Shown piece after piece: positions 36,302 through 44,807 of a stretch of 50,982 nt of DNA; the first letter of the stretch is position 1; each line of letters begins with the position of its first letter. Source of the stretch: Hellea sp. (GTDB lineage: Bacteria > Pseudomonadota > Alphaproteobacteria > Caulobacterales > Maricaulaceae). Location: NCBI GenBank assembly GCA_029250925.1, contig JAQXEH010000009.1:1-50982 (forward strand). Reading direction: 5' to 3'. The position numbers and the translations under genes are program-made. A model generated the notes under the pieces. The model worked only from the letters and a program-made list of their open reading frames with translations. It was not told where the DNA came from and did not search any database.

Positions 36302-37759
36302 ATGGAGATTCGTGAAGGATTAACCTTCGATGACGTTCTTTTGCAACCGCGAGCATCGGATATACTTCCATCTGACGCAGTTCTTAAAACTAGATTGACA
36401 AAGTCTATTAACATCAATGTTCCATTAATATCAGCTGCAATGGACACTGTTACTGAAGCAACCCTAGCAATTGCTATGGCGCAGACAGGCGGAATTGGTG
36501 TGATTCACCGCAATTTATCAATTGAGGAGCAAGCTGAGGAAGTACGCAAGGTTAAACGTTATGAGAGTGGTATGGTGGTTAATCCTGTAACCATTTCACC
36601 TAATGCAACTCGCCGTCAATTAGGCGAAATTGGTCAAAGGTTAAATATATCTGGCATTCCTGTTGTCGAAGATGACGGAAAGCTGGTAGGTATAGTTACG
36701 AATAGGGACGTAAGGTTCGCAGATGACCCTGAAGAGCTAGTTTCAAATTTGATGACAACAAATATTGTTACAGTGAAAGAAGGTATATCTGAATCCGAAG
36801 CTCGCGCATTACTGCATAAGCATCGTATCGAGCGTCTTCTTGTTGTAGATGATAAGTATAGGTGCGTTGGGCTAATTACTGTCAAAGATATGGATAAGGC
36901 ACTTAGTCATCCTAATGCGTGCAAGGATAGTAGAGGTCGTTTGAGAGTGGCAGCAGCTTCCACAGTTGGCCAATCCGGTTATGATAGAGCAATTGCTTTA
37001 ATAGATGCTGGGGTTGACGCTGTTGTGATTGATACAGCGCATGGTCACTCCAGTAAAGTAATTGAGATAGTAAGGCGTTTAAAAACTGATTATCCAAACT
37101 CTCAGATTATAGCAGGTAACATTGCTACAGCTGAAGCGGCAGATGCTCTCATAACAGCTGGGGCAGATGCCATAAAGGTAGGAATAGGTCCTGGCTCAAT
37201 ATGTACTACAAGAATTGTTGCGGGAGTTGGGGTGCCTCAATTAACAGCTATTGTGGATGTTTTTAGAATTGCCAACAAAGCTGGAATACCAGTTATAGCA
37301 GATGGAGGTATTAAATACTCTGGCGATATGGCCAAGGCACTTGCTGCGGGTGCTGAATGCGCTATGGTTGGATCACTTTTGGCCGGAGCAGAGGAAACGC
37401 CTGGTGAAGTTTTTCTCTATCAGGGACGATCTTACAAGTCATATAGAGGTATGGGTTCTGTATCTGCTATGGCCAGAGGCTCCGCTGATAGATATTTTCA
37501 AAAAGAAGTTAGCGATAAAATGAAGTTAGTTCCTGAAGGAATAGAAGGCAGAATAGCTTTTAAGGGACCTGTTGGGCCAATATTGCATCAATTATTGGGT
37601 GGAATTAAGGCTTCTATGGGATACACAGGATCTAAAACAATTAAGGAACTTCATAAAAATGCTAAATTTATCAAAATAACTAATGCAGGTCTACGTGAAA
37701 GCCATGTACATGATGTTCACATCGCAAGAGAAGCGCCAAATTATTCTATGCCTGGATAA
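36302..37759 (+). CDS. guaB: Inosine-5'-monophosphate dehydrogenase
   Basis: A 485-residue IMPDH that oxidises IMP to XMP with NAD+, the committed step to GMP. The N-terminal block [19 protein letters not shown] is followed by a pair of CBS domains (about 90-205: [13 protein letters not shown] ... [11 protein letters not shown]). The catalytic Cys is in [18 protein letters not shown], the IMP-binding [11 protein letters not shown] follows, and the flap is in [11 protein letters not shown] strong AGGAGG site precedes the ATG and lies within a hairpin. It is part of ppx-rlmE-guaB-rsmB-guaA, so both GMP-making enzymes are nearly adjacent. Confidence 0.98.
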   Translation: MEIREGLTFDDVLLQPRASDILPSDAVLKTRLTKSININVPLISAAMDTVTEATLAIAMAQTGGIGVIHRNLSIEEQAEEVRKVKRYESGMVVNPVTISPNATRRQLGEIGQRLNISGIPVVEDDGKLVGIVTNRDVRFADDPEELVSNLMTTNIVTVKEGISESEARALLHKHRIERLLVVDDKYRCVGLITVKDMDKALSHPNACKDSRGRLRVAAASTVGQSGYDRAIALIDAGVDAVVIDTAHGHSSKVIEIVRRLKTDYPNSQIIAGNIATAEAADALITAGADAIKVGIGPGSICTTRIVAGVGVPQLTAIVDVFRIANKAGIPVIADGGIKYSGDMAKALAAGAECAMVGSLLAGAEETPGEVFLYQGRSYKSYRGMGSVSAMARGSADRYFQKEVSDKMKLVPEGIEGRIAFKGPVGPILHQLLGGIKASMGYTGSKTIKELHKNAKFIKITNAGLRESHVHDVHIAREAPNYSMPG

Positions 37760-37799
37760 TTATTAATATTTTGTATTGTCGTTGTTAAACACTGTGATG

Positions 37800-37824
37800 A
37801 TATTATTGATCAACTGAATAATAT
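37800..37824 (+). terminator. AT-rich hairpin after guaB
   Basis: ATATTATT (37800-37807) and AATAATAT (37817-37824) form a perfect eight-base stem with a nine-base loop, followed by TTC. It lies in the 101-bp gap before rsmB. All pairs are A-T and there is no U-run, so termination would be weak. Confidence 0.25.
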
Positions 37825-37860
37825 TTCTAAGTCTGAAATGTTAAAATTAAGAGTAAATAC

Positions 37861-39156
37861 ATGCTATTAGGTGGACGTATTAAAGCCGCTATCGAGGTTC
37901 TCGATGACATACTTAATCGAAAAACTCCTGCCACATTGGCATTACGTGACTGGGGTAAATCTAATCGTTACGCAGGTTCTAAAGACAGGTCAGCAATCGG
38001 TAATTACGTTTACGATGCTTTACGTTGTAAAAACTCATTAGAATTTAGAATGAATAACGATAAACCGCGTGCTCTAATTCTTGGCTCGGCTGTATTTATT
38101 GGCGAAAGAACGACTGAGGAATTATTTGAAGCATTTGAAAATAACAAGCATTCACCTGAACAGTTAACTAAAGATGAAATTTTAAAGCTTTCTGGCTCAA
38201 TAGATTTAAGTGGTGCTCCTGATTGGGTCAGGGCTGATATTCCAGAATGGATATGGCCCGCTTTTGAAAATAATTTCTCGGACAGTGCTATAGATGAGGG
38301 GAACGCTCTTACTAAAAGACCACCACTTGATCTTAGGGTAAATACATTAAAGTCAAATGTGTCAGATGTGATTAATGAATTAAAAGACAAAAATATTGAA
38401 AGATGCATGATCTCCTCAGTAGGGCTTAGGATAGCGGCATCCCGTGCAGATGGAAGACTGCCTAATATTCAAATTGAGGAAACTTATCAGACTGGAGCAG
38501 TTGAAATACAAGATGAAGGTTCTCAGATCGTAAGTTTGCTTGTTGATGCAAAGCCAGGAGAAACCATTTTAGATTATTGCGCTGGAGCAGGAGGTAAGAC
38601 TTTAGCGTTAGCTGCAGATATGCAAAATCAAGGTACTGTTTTTGGTTTTGATATTGATAAACGCAGACTATCTCCACTTTATCAAAGAGCTCAAAGGGCG
38701 GGAGCTAATATTATAGATATTCGTCAGCCTCCGTCTGAAAGCCTTAAAGATTTAGTGGGTAAAATGGATAGAGTTTTGGTTGATGCGCCTTGCACGGGTC
38801 TAGGTACATGGAGAAGAAAGCCAGATTCTAAGTGGCGTTTGAATGAAGATGGACTTGAACTTAGAAATAATGAGCAACGCTCAGTTTTAAACAGTGCTAA
38901 AGGTTTTGTTAGGCCAGGGGGTCTGCTTTTTTATGTAACATGCTCTATGTTAGCTGAGGAAAATGAAGCTCAAGTATATGATTTCATTGATAAAAATGAA
39001 AACTTTAGCTTACTTTCTGCGGGTGAGGTGTGGGAAGAAAAATTTGGGGCTGATGCGCCTAAGCCTTGGTCTGCTGATGGGTGTTCTCTTACGCTAACAC
39101 CATTATCAACTAATACAGATGGTTTCTTTTTTGCAGTTATGGAGAGAAAAAAATGA
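37861..39156 (+). CDS. rsmB: RsmB-family rRNA (cytosine-5-)-methyltransferase
   Basis: A 431-residue m5C methyltransferase. An N-terminal helical NusB-like region is followed by the [13 protein letters not shown] block, [33 protein letters not shown] (SAM site), and the two cysteines of the RCMT mechanism: Cys311 in [15 protein letters not shown] and Cys361 in YVTCSM. RsmB methylates C967 of 16S rRNA in E. coli; substrate assignment here is by family. It lies between guaB and guaA, a conserved alphaproteobacterial order, and its stop overlaps the guaA start (ATGA). Confidence 0.9.
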   Translation: MLLGGRIKAAIEVLDDILNRKTPATLALRDWGKSNRYAGSKDRSAIGNYVYDALRCKNSLEFRMNNDKPRALILGSAVFIGERTTEELFEAFENNKHSPEQLTKDEILKLSGSIDLSGAPDWVRADIPEWIWPAFENNFSDSAIDEGNALTKRPPLDLRVNTLKSNVSDVINELKDKNIERCMISSVGLRIAASRADGRLPNIQIEETYQTGAVEIQDEGSQIVSLLVDAKPGETILDYCAGAGGKTLALAADMQNQGTVFGFDIDKRRLSPLYQRAQRAGANIIDIRQPPSESLKDLVGKMDRVLVDAPCTGLGTWRRKPDSKWRLNEDGLELRNNEQRSVLNSAKGFVRPGGLLFYVTCSMLAEENEAQVYDFIDKNENFSLLSAGEVWEEKFGADAPKPWSADGCSLTLTPLSTNTDGFFFAVMERKK

Positions 39157-40706
39157 GTCATACTCATCATGAAAAACTGTTAATTATTGATTTTGGTTCG
39201 CAGGTTACAAAACTCATAGCCAGGCGAGTACGTGAGAGTGGTGTTTACTCGGAGGTGCACCCCTACAATAAAATCGATAAGGAGATGCTCGAAAAATTTG
39301 GACCAAAAGCAATTATACTATCTGGAGGTCCCAATAGTGTAACTGGTATAGGCACACCGCGGGCTGACAATCATATTTGGAGCATGGGAATTCCAATTCT
39401 AGGTATTTGTTACGGTCAGCAGACTATGTGTACTCAACTCGGGGGATCGGTTGAAAGTTCAGAAGATAAAGAGTTTGGAAGGGCAGACATGACCGTATTG
39501 GATGACAGTCAATTATTTGAAGGTCTCGATAAAGAGGAACGGGTCTGGATGTCTCATGGTGACCGAGTGGTTTCTATACCCAATGGTTTTAAAGTAATTG
39601 GTACATCCCAGCATGCACCTTATGCAGCGATTTCTGATACAAAGAAAAGATTTTACGGTGTTCAGTTTCACCCAGAGGTGGTTCATACTTTGAATGGGGC
39701 AAAGATATTAAAAAACTTCACACATAAAATATCAGGTTTTAAGGGTGATTGGACAATGGCTTCCTTCAAAGGTGAAATGATTGAAGCTATAAAAGAACAG
39801 GTTGGATCAAGCCAAGTGATTTGTGGTCTTTCTGGCGGAGTCGATAGCTCTGTTGCTGCTGTTCTTATACATGAAGCAATTGGTGAGCAATTAACATGTG
39901 TCTATGTAGATACTGGGATGATGCGTAAAGGGGAAACCGAACAGGTAATTTCATTGTTTGAAGAGCATTATGATATGAACCTCATAGCAGTTGATGCAAG
40001 TGAGGAGTTTCTTAACTTATTAATGGGTGTCTCTGATCCAGAAAAAAAACGTAAAATCATCGGAGGAACTTTTATTGATATATTTGAACGTGAAGCAAAA
40101 AAAATAGGCGGAGCTAAATACCTAGCTCAAGGTACATTATACCCAGATGTAATTGAGTCGGTGAGTTTTGATGGAGGGCCATCTGTTACTATAAAATCAC
40201 ATCACAATGTTGGGGGTTTGCCTGAGCGAATGGACATGGAGCTTGTTGAGCCTTTACGAGAGCTCTTTAAAGATGAAGTGCGAGAGCTAGGAAAAGAGCT
40301 TGGTCTTCACAAAGACTTCGTTGAACGCCATCCATTTCCTGGTCCTGGCCTTGCAATAAGATGTCCAGGCGTAATAACAAAAGATCGTTTGGATATATTG
40401 AGGGAAGCAGATTCTATCTACCTTGATCAGATAAAAAAACATGATCTTTACAATGAGATATGGCAGGCATTTGCTGTAATACTTCCAGTTCAAACTGTTG
40501 GGGTTATGGGTGACGAACGTACATATGAAAATGTACTGGCTTTAAGGGCTGTGACTTCTACTGATGGAATGACCGCTGATTATTATCCTTATTCACACGA
40601 GTTTTTAGGTGAAACCGCGACAAGAATAATTAATGAAGTTAGAGGAGTAAATAGAGTCGTTTATGATATAACATCTAAACCTCCTGGTACCATTGAGTGG
40701 GAATAA
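39153..40706 (+). CDS. guaA: GMP synthase (glutamine-hydrolysing)
   Basis: A 517-residue enzyme that aminates XMP to GMP. The N-terminal class I glutaminase has the nucleophile Cys in GICYGQQ and its partners in [11 protein letters not shown]. The ATP pyrophosphatase P-loop is [15 protein letters not shown]. The dimerisation domain ends in the invariant [14 protein letters not shown]. It overlaps rsmB by four bases. After the stop, CCTAAT (40712-40717) and ATTAGG (40743-40748) form a weak stem. Confidence 0.98.
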   Translation: MSHTHHEKLLIIDFGSQVTKLIARRVRESGVYSEVHPYNKIDKEMLEKFGPKAIILSGGPNSVTGIGTPRADNHIWSMGIPILGICYGQQTMCTQLGGSVESSEDKEFGRADMTVLDDSQLFEGLDKEERVWMSHGDRVVSIPNGFKVIGTSQHAPYAAISDTKKRFYGVQFHPEVVHTLNGAKILKNFTHKISGFKGDWTMASFKGEMIEAIKEQVGSSQVICGLSGGVDSSVAAVLIHEAIGEQLTCVYVDTGMMRKGETEQVISLFEEHYDMNLIAVDASEEFLNLLMGVSDPEKKRKIIGGTFIDIFEREAKKIGGAKYLAQGTLYPDVIESVSFDGGPSVTIKSHHNVGGLPERMDMELVEPLRELFKDEVRELGKELGLHKDFVERHPFPGPGLAIRCPGVITKDRLDILREADSIYLDQIKKHDLYNEIWQAFAVILPVQTVGVMGDERTYENVLALRAVTSTDGMTADYYPYSHEFLGETATRIINEVRGVNRVVYDITSKPPGTIEWE

Positions 40707-40804
40707 AAGACCTAATGATCACTTATATCGCTATTGACTAAATTAGGCCTTGAAAATATGTGTTAACCAAGGGTTCAAACTTTTCTATTTGGAGATCTAC
40801 CTTA

Positions 40805-41047
40805 GTGTCTGTGTTTTTTCGTCCTCTTAATAGTAATAATGTATTTCATTTTTTTGAAGATAAAAATCTACCAAACAATATTAAAACAATTTCTTATGAG
40901 CTAGGTGCTGATAACTCAGTTGTAGGGAAGTGGGAAAAAAAGGGTACAATCAGCCAGTTAATGGGGGCTATTAAGTCAGTTTCTGACGGAAAGGCTGAAA
41001 TCCTATCTAAGTCTGACTTGGAAGCCATTTTTAGTGTTAATACGTGA
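40805..41047 (+). CDS. Hypothetical protein, 80 residues, upstream of the PepSY gene
   Basis: A small soluble-looking protein of 80 residues if started at GTG 40805, which has GGAG ten bases upstream; a GTG at 40760 would extend it to 95. The sequence includes ISYELGADNSVVGKWEKKGTIS and a Lys/Ser-rich, charged C-terminal half. There is no membrane helix or signal peptide, and I recognise no family. Its TGA overlaps the GTG start of the following PepSY gene by four bases, so both are likely made together. Whether it is a real protein rests mainly on this coupling. Confidence 0.5.
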   Translation: MSVFFRPLNSNNVFHFFEDKNLPNNIKTISYELGADNSVVGKWEKKGTISQLMGAIKSVSDGKAEILSKSDLEAIFSVNT

Positions 41048-41592
41048 GTAGACTTATAATGAATGTAAGAAAAATACATAAATATGTAGGCTTGCTGATT
41101 TCTATTCAGTTGCTACTATGGACTGTTTCTGGGCTTTATTTTTCTTTTAATAAAATTGAGAAAATTCGGGGTGACCATTATTATCGTGAGGTTGATAAAA
41201 GTAATACCTCCGCTGGTCATGATACAGTTGAAATGATAAGTAAAAATAATGCTTTTTCTATTATTTTAGAAAAAACTTTCCTAACACCACTCGAGTTAGA
41301 AGTAATTTCCGAATCAAAAAAAGGTTCGGAATACAGGGGTAGGAACCTGCCTCTTTATAAAGTCATAGCCAAAAACATTGAAGATACTTATATAAATGTT
41401 TATCAAAATCCTTATTCAGGAGAAATTTTATCAATAAGATCTCAATCTTGGAGAATTTGGGATTTTATGTGGGGTATTCATATAATGGATTGGGTTGAAA
41501 GAGATAATATAAGTAATATATTTTTAAAATTTTTCTCTTTTCTGGCTTTGATTACTTCAATTTCGGGTATTTTTCTTTTTATGCGTAAATGA
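41044..41592 (+). CDS. PepSY-domain membrane protein
   Basis: A 182-residue protein starting at GTG 41044 (or ATG 41059). An N-terminal helix in the family block IHKYVGLLISIQLLLWTVSGLYFSFN is followed by a periplasmic PepSY-like region (about 65-130) with INVYQNPYSGEIL. The second block SWRIWDFMWGIHIMDW leads into a C-terminal helix (FFSFLALITSISGIFLFMRK). Similar proteins occur with iron-reductase or TonB systems, but none is nearby, so the role is unknown. It is coupled to the small upstream gene by an overlapping stop and start. Confidence 0.75.
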   Translation: MSRLIMNVRKIHKYVGLLISIQLLLWTVSGLYFSFNKIEKIRGDHYYREVDKSNTSAGHDTVEMISKNNAFSIILEKTFLTPLELEVISESKKGSEYRGRNLPLYKVIAKNIEDTYINVYQNPYSGEILSIRSQSWRIWDFMWGIHIMDWVERDNISNIFLKFFSFLALITSISGIFLFMRK

Positions 41593-41669
41593 GGTCAAAA
41601 ACTTTATCTTAGTTTTGAAATATATAAACTTTATGTCATTGTAAGTTTTTTCTAACTTAAGGACATAAC

Positions 41670-41894
41670 ATGAAACAAGTAAAACTCTCAAATATCCTTT
41701 TAGGTATTATCGCTATTAATTTAACAGTAGTAAGTATAAGTTTAGTAACGCCGAAAGCAAATGCACAGATGAGCTCTTACGATGCTTCAGCATTATCTAA
41801 AAACGTTAGAGAAATTAGTAGTAGCCTCAACGATATTTCTAGGTCTCTCTCTTCCATTTGTCGTGAAACTACCGGAAGTAGTTATGGTTGCTAA
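41670..41894 (+). CDS. Small exported protein, 74 residues, unknown
   Basis: A signal peptide (about 1-32, ending ANA before Gln33) would release a 42-residue mature product. Most of it is one Ser-rich amphipathic helix (about 40-63: ALSKNVREISSSLNDISRSL), with Cys64 and the C-terminal Cys74 able to form a disulfide. An AAGGAC ribosome site seven bases upstream supports the start. A TAAGTT/AACTTA stem lies just before it. I recognise no family. It begins a run of three small exported proteins with the two lipoproteins that follow. Confidence 0.6.
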   Translation: MKQVKLSNILLGIIAINLTVVSISLVTPKANAQMSSYDASALSKNVREISSSLNDISRSLSSICRETTGSSYGC

Positions 41895-41984
41895 ATAAGG
41901 GTTTAATAAAAAATAATTTCTACTTTGCGAATTAGTCATAAATACTTTATAGAGTTTTTACTTTTTGCAAAAAGGAAAACAAAA

Positions 41985-42191
41985 ATGAAAAACTTAATTA
42001 CGACAATACTAACAGTAGGTTTTATTGTAGGCTGCTCGCAGGCTCCAGTAGAAGAAGCACCAGTCGAAGAAGCCGCACCTATGGCTGAAGAGGCTGCGCC
42101 TATGGCTGAAGAAGCTGCGCCTATGGCTGAAGAAGCTGCGCCTATGGCTGAAGAGGCTGCGCCTATGGCTGAAGAGGCTGTAGCTGAATAA
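41985..42191 (+). CDS. Repeat-containing mini-lipoprotein, 68 residues
   Basis: A lipoprotein signal (MKNLITTILTVGFIVGC, Cys17 in a VGCS lipobox) is followed by a mature chain that is almost only repeats: two VEEAP units, then five APMAEEA heptads (residues 31-65) and VAE. The mature part is very acidic and Ala-rich and may be extended or helical. The ATG at 41985 follows AAAAGGAAAA, a fair ribosome site, so it is preferred over an in-frame start at 41925 that would hide the lipobox. Small acidic Ala/Glu repeat lipoproteins are known in other bacteria, but I cannot name a family. Confidence 0.7.
   Translation: MKNLITTILTVGFIVGCSQAPVEEAPVEEAAPMAEEAAPMAEEAAPMAEEAAPMAEEAAPMAEEAVAE
42075..42179 (+). 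repeat. Five tandem 21-bp in-frame repeats
   Basis: Five units encoding APMAEEA, near-identical in DNA (GCA or GCG at the first codon, GAA/GAG variation at the sixth). Each unit is 21 bp, so gain or loss of a unit keeps the frame. Copy number is likely to vary between strains. Confidence 0.95.
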
Positions 42192-42199
42192 ATAAATAC

Positions 42200-42342
42200 C
42201 GAGCCCAATAAAATGAAAAACTTAGTTATATCATTATTTCTGTCTGTTAGTTTACTTGGTTGTTCACAAAACACAGTAAATAATCAGAAGGGAACTGCTC
42301 CCGTTGCTTATGGTGACATAGCCGAGAATTTTATTGGGCTCG
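42200..42342. repeat. Perfect 15-bp inverted repeat spanning the start of the NTF2-like lipoprotein gene
   Basis: CGAGCCCAATAAAAT at 42200-42214 and ATTTTATTGGGCTCG at 42328-42342 are exact reverse complements, 113 bases apart. The left arm covers the ribosome-binding region and the first two bases of the ATG at 42213. The right arm lies in the coding sequence near residue 40. In mRNA they could pair and hide the start. Confidence 0.7.
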
Positions 42343-42743
42343 TTTTAACTCAGCCAGATGAAGCACAAAAATTGTTACATGAAGATTTTAGGTTTCGATA
42401 TATGAATAGAATACCAGCTTCACTTATGGGTGAATTGGTAATTGAAGATTTCTATAACAGGTCAACATATTTTACTGACTTCCTAGCAGTTGTTGGAACA
42501 TTACTACCAGACGGTATAGTTCTTACACCAATTAAAACAATATCTGACGGTAATCATGTCGCTGTTATAATGGAGGGGCGTGCTGAAGGAAAGAATGGAC
42601 GCTATGACAATAGATATGTTTTCACTTACGAGTTTAAAGAAGGTAAAATATTCCTTCTAGATGAGTATAATAGCGATATCTTAGTTGCAACACGGCTTTA
42701 TGATAATAAACTTATTTCTCAGACATCAACCGCTCCAGAATAG
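42213..42743 (+). CDS. NTF2/SnoaL-like lipoprotein
   Basis: A 176-residue predicted lipoprotein with the signal MKNLVISLFLSVSLLGC (Cys17), nearly the same length and ending (GCSQ) as the lipoprotein just upstream. The mature part resembles the NTF2-like cone fold: an early helical pair (YGDIAENFIGLVLTQPDEAQKLL), a middle DGNHVAVIMEGRAEGKNGRYDNRYVFTYEFKEGKI and a final LLDEYNSDILVATRL. NTF2-like proteins bind small ligands or catalyse isomerisations; function here is unknown. No Shine-Dalgarno is visible, and its start region forms one arm of a 15-bp inverted repeat. Confidence 0.75.
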   Translation: MKNLVISLFLSVSLLGCSQNTVNNQKGTAPVAYGDIAENFIGLVLTQPDEAQKLLHEDFRFRYMNRIPASLMGELVIEDFYNRSTYFTDFLAVVGTLLPDGIVLTPIKTISDGNHVAVIMEGRAEGKNGRYDNRYVFTYEFKEGKIFLLDEYNSDILVATRLYDNKLISQTSTAPE

Positions 42744-42766
42744 ATAATAGCGAAATAGCTTATTTT

Positions 42767-43681
42767 ATGAAGTACTTTAAGCCCTTAATCCTATATGCAA
42801 TCTTTCTTCTAATTTTATTAGGTTCCAACACTTTTTTTGAAATTACTTTGTATAATTTCTTAGCCCAAGCATTACTTTTTTTTACAATCGTTTGTATCCC
42901 CATTTGGCGAACAAATCGTATGAGCTATGTTGATATTGGCTGGCCTCTCGGGTTAGTTTTATTAAGCATTTTAAGCTTTTGGTTTTTTGATGGAAATTTT
43001 ATTAGATCAGTAATATGCTGCGGAGCTTTGCTTCTGGTTGGATTAAGAATGGGTGTTGGAGCAATAAACCTTTGGAGGAAGGGGCATTTAAAAAGAGAAT
43101 TTCCTCGGTATGAGTACCAGCGTTTAATATGGAAAAAAGAAAACAAAACAAATGTGCCATTGGCATTACAAGTTGATGCTATCGTTCAGGGAATGGCGAA
43201 TGCGTCATTTTTATCAATACCTATATTTATAATTTCAACAAATGATAACCCAGATTTTCATCCTCTAGAAATTATAGGTCTTTTTATTTTTGTAAAATCT
43301 TTTATTCTTGAATCTGTTGCTGATTTTCAAAAGTTAGATTTTTTACTTAAAATGAAAAGAAACGGATTGAAAAATAAGGTTTGTAATGTGGGGTTGTGGA
43401 AATATAGTCGTCATCCAAACTATTTTAGCGAATGGATGGTTTGGAATGGATTTATTGTAGCCTCTATTCCTTCATATATGGCATTAAGACCTTCAGAAAG
43501 CTTGTATATTTGGGTACTTTTAGGGATTGGCTTAATTTTTACATCCCTAATAATGTATTCTACACTTGTTTATAAAACAGGCGCTGTGCCGTCTGAATAT
43601 TATTCAGCTCTCAAAAGGCCTGATTATAAATCATATCAGGCTAAAACTAATCGATTTTTCCCCGGTCCCATCAAGAAATAA
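42767..43681 (+). CDS. DUF1295 (steroid 5-alpha-reductase C-terminal-like) membrane protein
   Basis: A 304-residue polytopic protein with about seven hydrophobic helices. The DUF1295 signature is VGLWKYSRHPNYFSEWMVWNGF (near residues 208-230), and the end contains SEYYSALKRPDYKSYQAKTNRFFP. The RHPNY motif is the cofactor-binding part shared with isoprenylcysteine methyltransferases and steroid reductases. The substrate, probably a lipid, is unknown. It follows the NTF2-like lipoprotein by 23 bases and precedes the hydrolase by 46 bases, so the three may form one unit. Confidence 0.8.
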   Translation: MKYFKPLILYAIFLLILLGSNTFFEITLYNFLAQALLFFTIVCIPIWRTNRMSYVDIGWPLGLVLLSILSFWFFDGNFIRSVICCGALLLVGLRMGVGAINLWRKGHLKREFPRYEYQRLIWKKENKTNVPLALQVDAIVQGMANASFLSIPIFIISTNDNPDFHPLEIIGLFIFVKSFILESVADFQKLDFLLKMKRNGLKNKVCNVGLWKYSRHPNYFSEWMVWNGFIVASIPSYMALRPSESLYIWVLLGIGLIFTSLIMYSTLVYKTGAVPSEYYSALKRPDYKSYQAKTNRFFPGPIKK

Positions 43682-43727
43682 CTTCTGCTAAGTTTAACAT
43701 AAATATGTAAGTAAGTTTGTTTAATAT

Positions 43728-44807
43728 ATGATAAGTAAAAAAAATATAATAATTGCTTCAATATTAGTTCCATTATTGCTGTTCTTTATTTGGCCTGAAA
43801 AAAAATATAAAGCTTATGAAGTCGGTGACGATTTTCAAAAACAAGTTGATAATTTTTATCTACCTACCATGCCTCCTGACTGGAGCTGGCATTATTTTGA
43901 AGCAGATGATGGCACTAAACTTCGCTGGGGGGAAACAGGTAACCGGGGAGCTGCCAAGGCTACAGTAATAATAATTCCAGGATATTCCGCAACTATGAGT
44001 ATGTATGGTGAGCACGCTGATATGCTTGCTAGACGTGGCTACCATGTTGTTGGAATTGATATGCGAGGGCAGGGTGGTTCTGATAGGTACAGAGATAATC
44101 AGCCAGAAAAATTATGGATAGATGACTTTAAGGTTTACTCAGATGATTTAGCTTCTTTTATTAAATCAATAAAAAGTACAACTAAACAGCCCATTATTCC
44201 TATTGGAGTTTCCTTTGGAGGACATGTTGCAGTTAGAATGGCTGGGGAACATATGGATGTTATGGACTCTTTGGTTTTGGTAGCGCCCGCTATAGTTCCT
44301 AAAACAGGTGCTTTATCATACAAAAAATCTAAATTTTTAATAGAGTTAAGCCGTTTTTTAGGTAAGTCTAATAGGTATTTGGTGGGACAGGATAATTGGA
44401 AGCCGTTTAGGAAGGACCTATCGGTAGCTAATATTAATTTATGTGCTTCAAATCCAAAAAGACTACCATATAGAGATGTAGTTTTTACTCGTAACGCAGA
44501 AGAGCGTGTTGGAGGGGTTACAGCACAATGGGCTGGAGAGTTCCTTTCATCAAGTGAGGTTATAAATACGAAAGCTTTTTTGAGTAGCATTGATATACCT
44601 GTCACCATGATCTCTGCTGAAATTGATCATCTTGTAGAGACAAATATTAATCAAATATCTTGCGATAGTATTTTTCCAAATTGTACAAGAGTAGATATAA
44701 ATAATTCAGGACACTGTCTATTTCAAGAATCTGATGAGATCCTTAACTTAATATTTGATAGTGTAGATGATTTGCTTTTAATTAATTCAAAGCCTATGGA
44801 ATTTTAA
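43728..44807 (+). CDS. Alpha/beta hydrolase, serine aminopeptidase (S33)/monoglyceride-lipase type
   Basis: A 359-residue hydrolase with an N-terminal signal anchor (about 5-22, NIIIASILVPLLLFFIWP), so the catalytic domain is probably periplasmic. The oxyanion region is VIIIPGYSATMSMYG. The nucleophile Ser162 is in GVSFGGH. The Asp and His are in SAEIDHLVE and NNSGHCLF. DMRGQGGSDR is typical of lysophospholipase-like members. It probably cleaves a lipid or peptide ester; the substrate is not known. It overlaps the convergent helicase gene by 14 bases. Confidence 0.85.
   Translation: MISKKNIIIASILVPLLLFFIWPEKKYKAYEVGDDFQKQVDNFYLPTMPPDWSWHYFEADDGTKLRWGETGNRGAAKATVIIIPGYSATMSMYGEHADMLARRGYHVVGIDMRGQGGSDRYRDNQPEKLWIDDFKVYSDDLASFIKSIKSTTKQPIIPIGVSFGGHVAVRMAGEHMDVMDSLVLVAPAIVPKTGALSYKKSKFLIELSRFLGKSNRYLVGQDNWKPFRKDLSVANINLCASNPKRLPYRDVVFTRNAEERVGGVTAQWAGEFLSSSEVINTKAFLSSIDIPVTMISAEIDHLVETNINQISCDSIFPNCTRVDINNSGHCLFQESDEILNLIFDSVDDLLLINSKPMEF

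Noticed and set aside
40712-40748. Possible guaA terminator, CCTAAT/ATTAGG
   Set aside because: The loop is 25 bases, the stem only six perfect pairs, and no T-run follows.
42075-42179. Regular repeats as a possible CRISPR array
   Set aside because: The 21-bp units are contiguous with no spacers and encode a heptad in frame in a lipoprotein.
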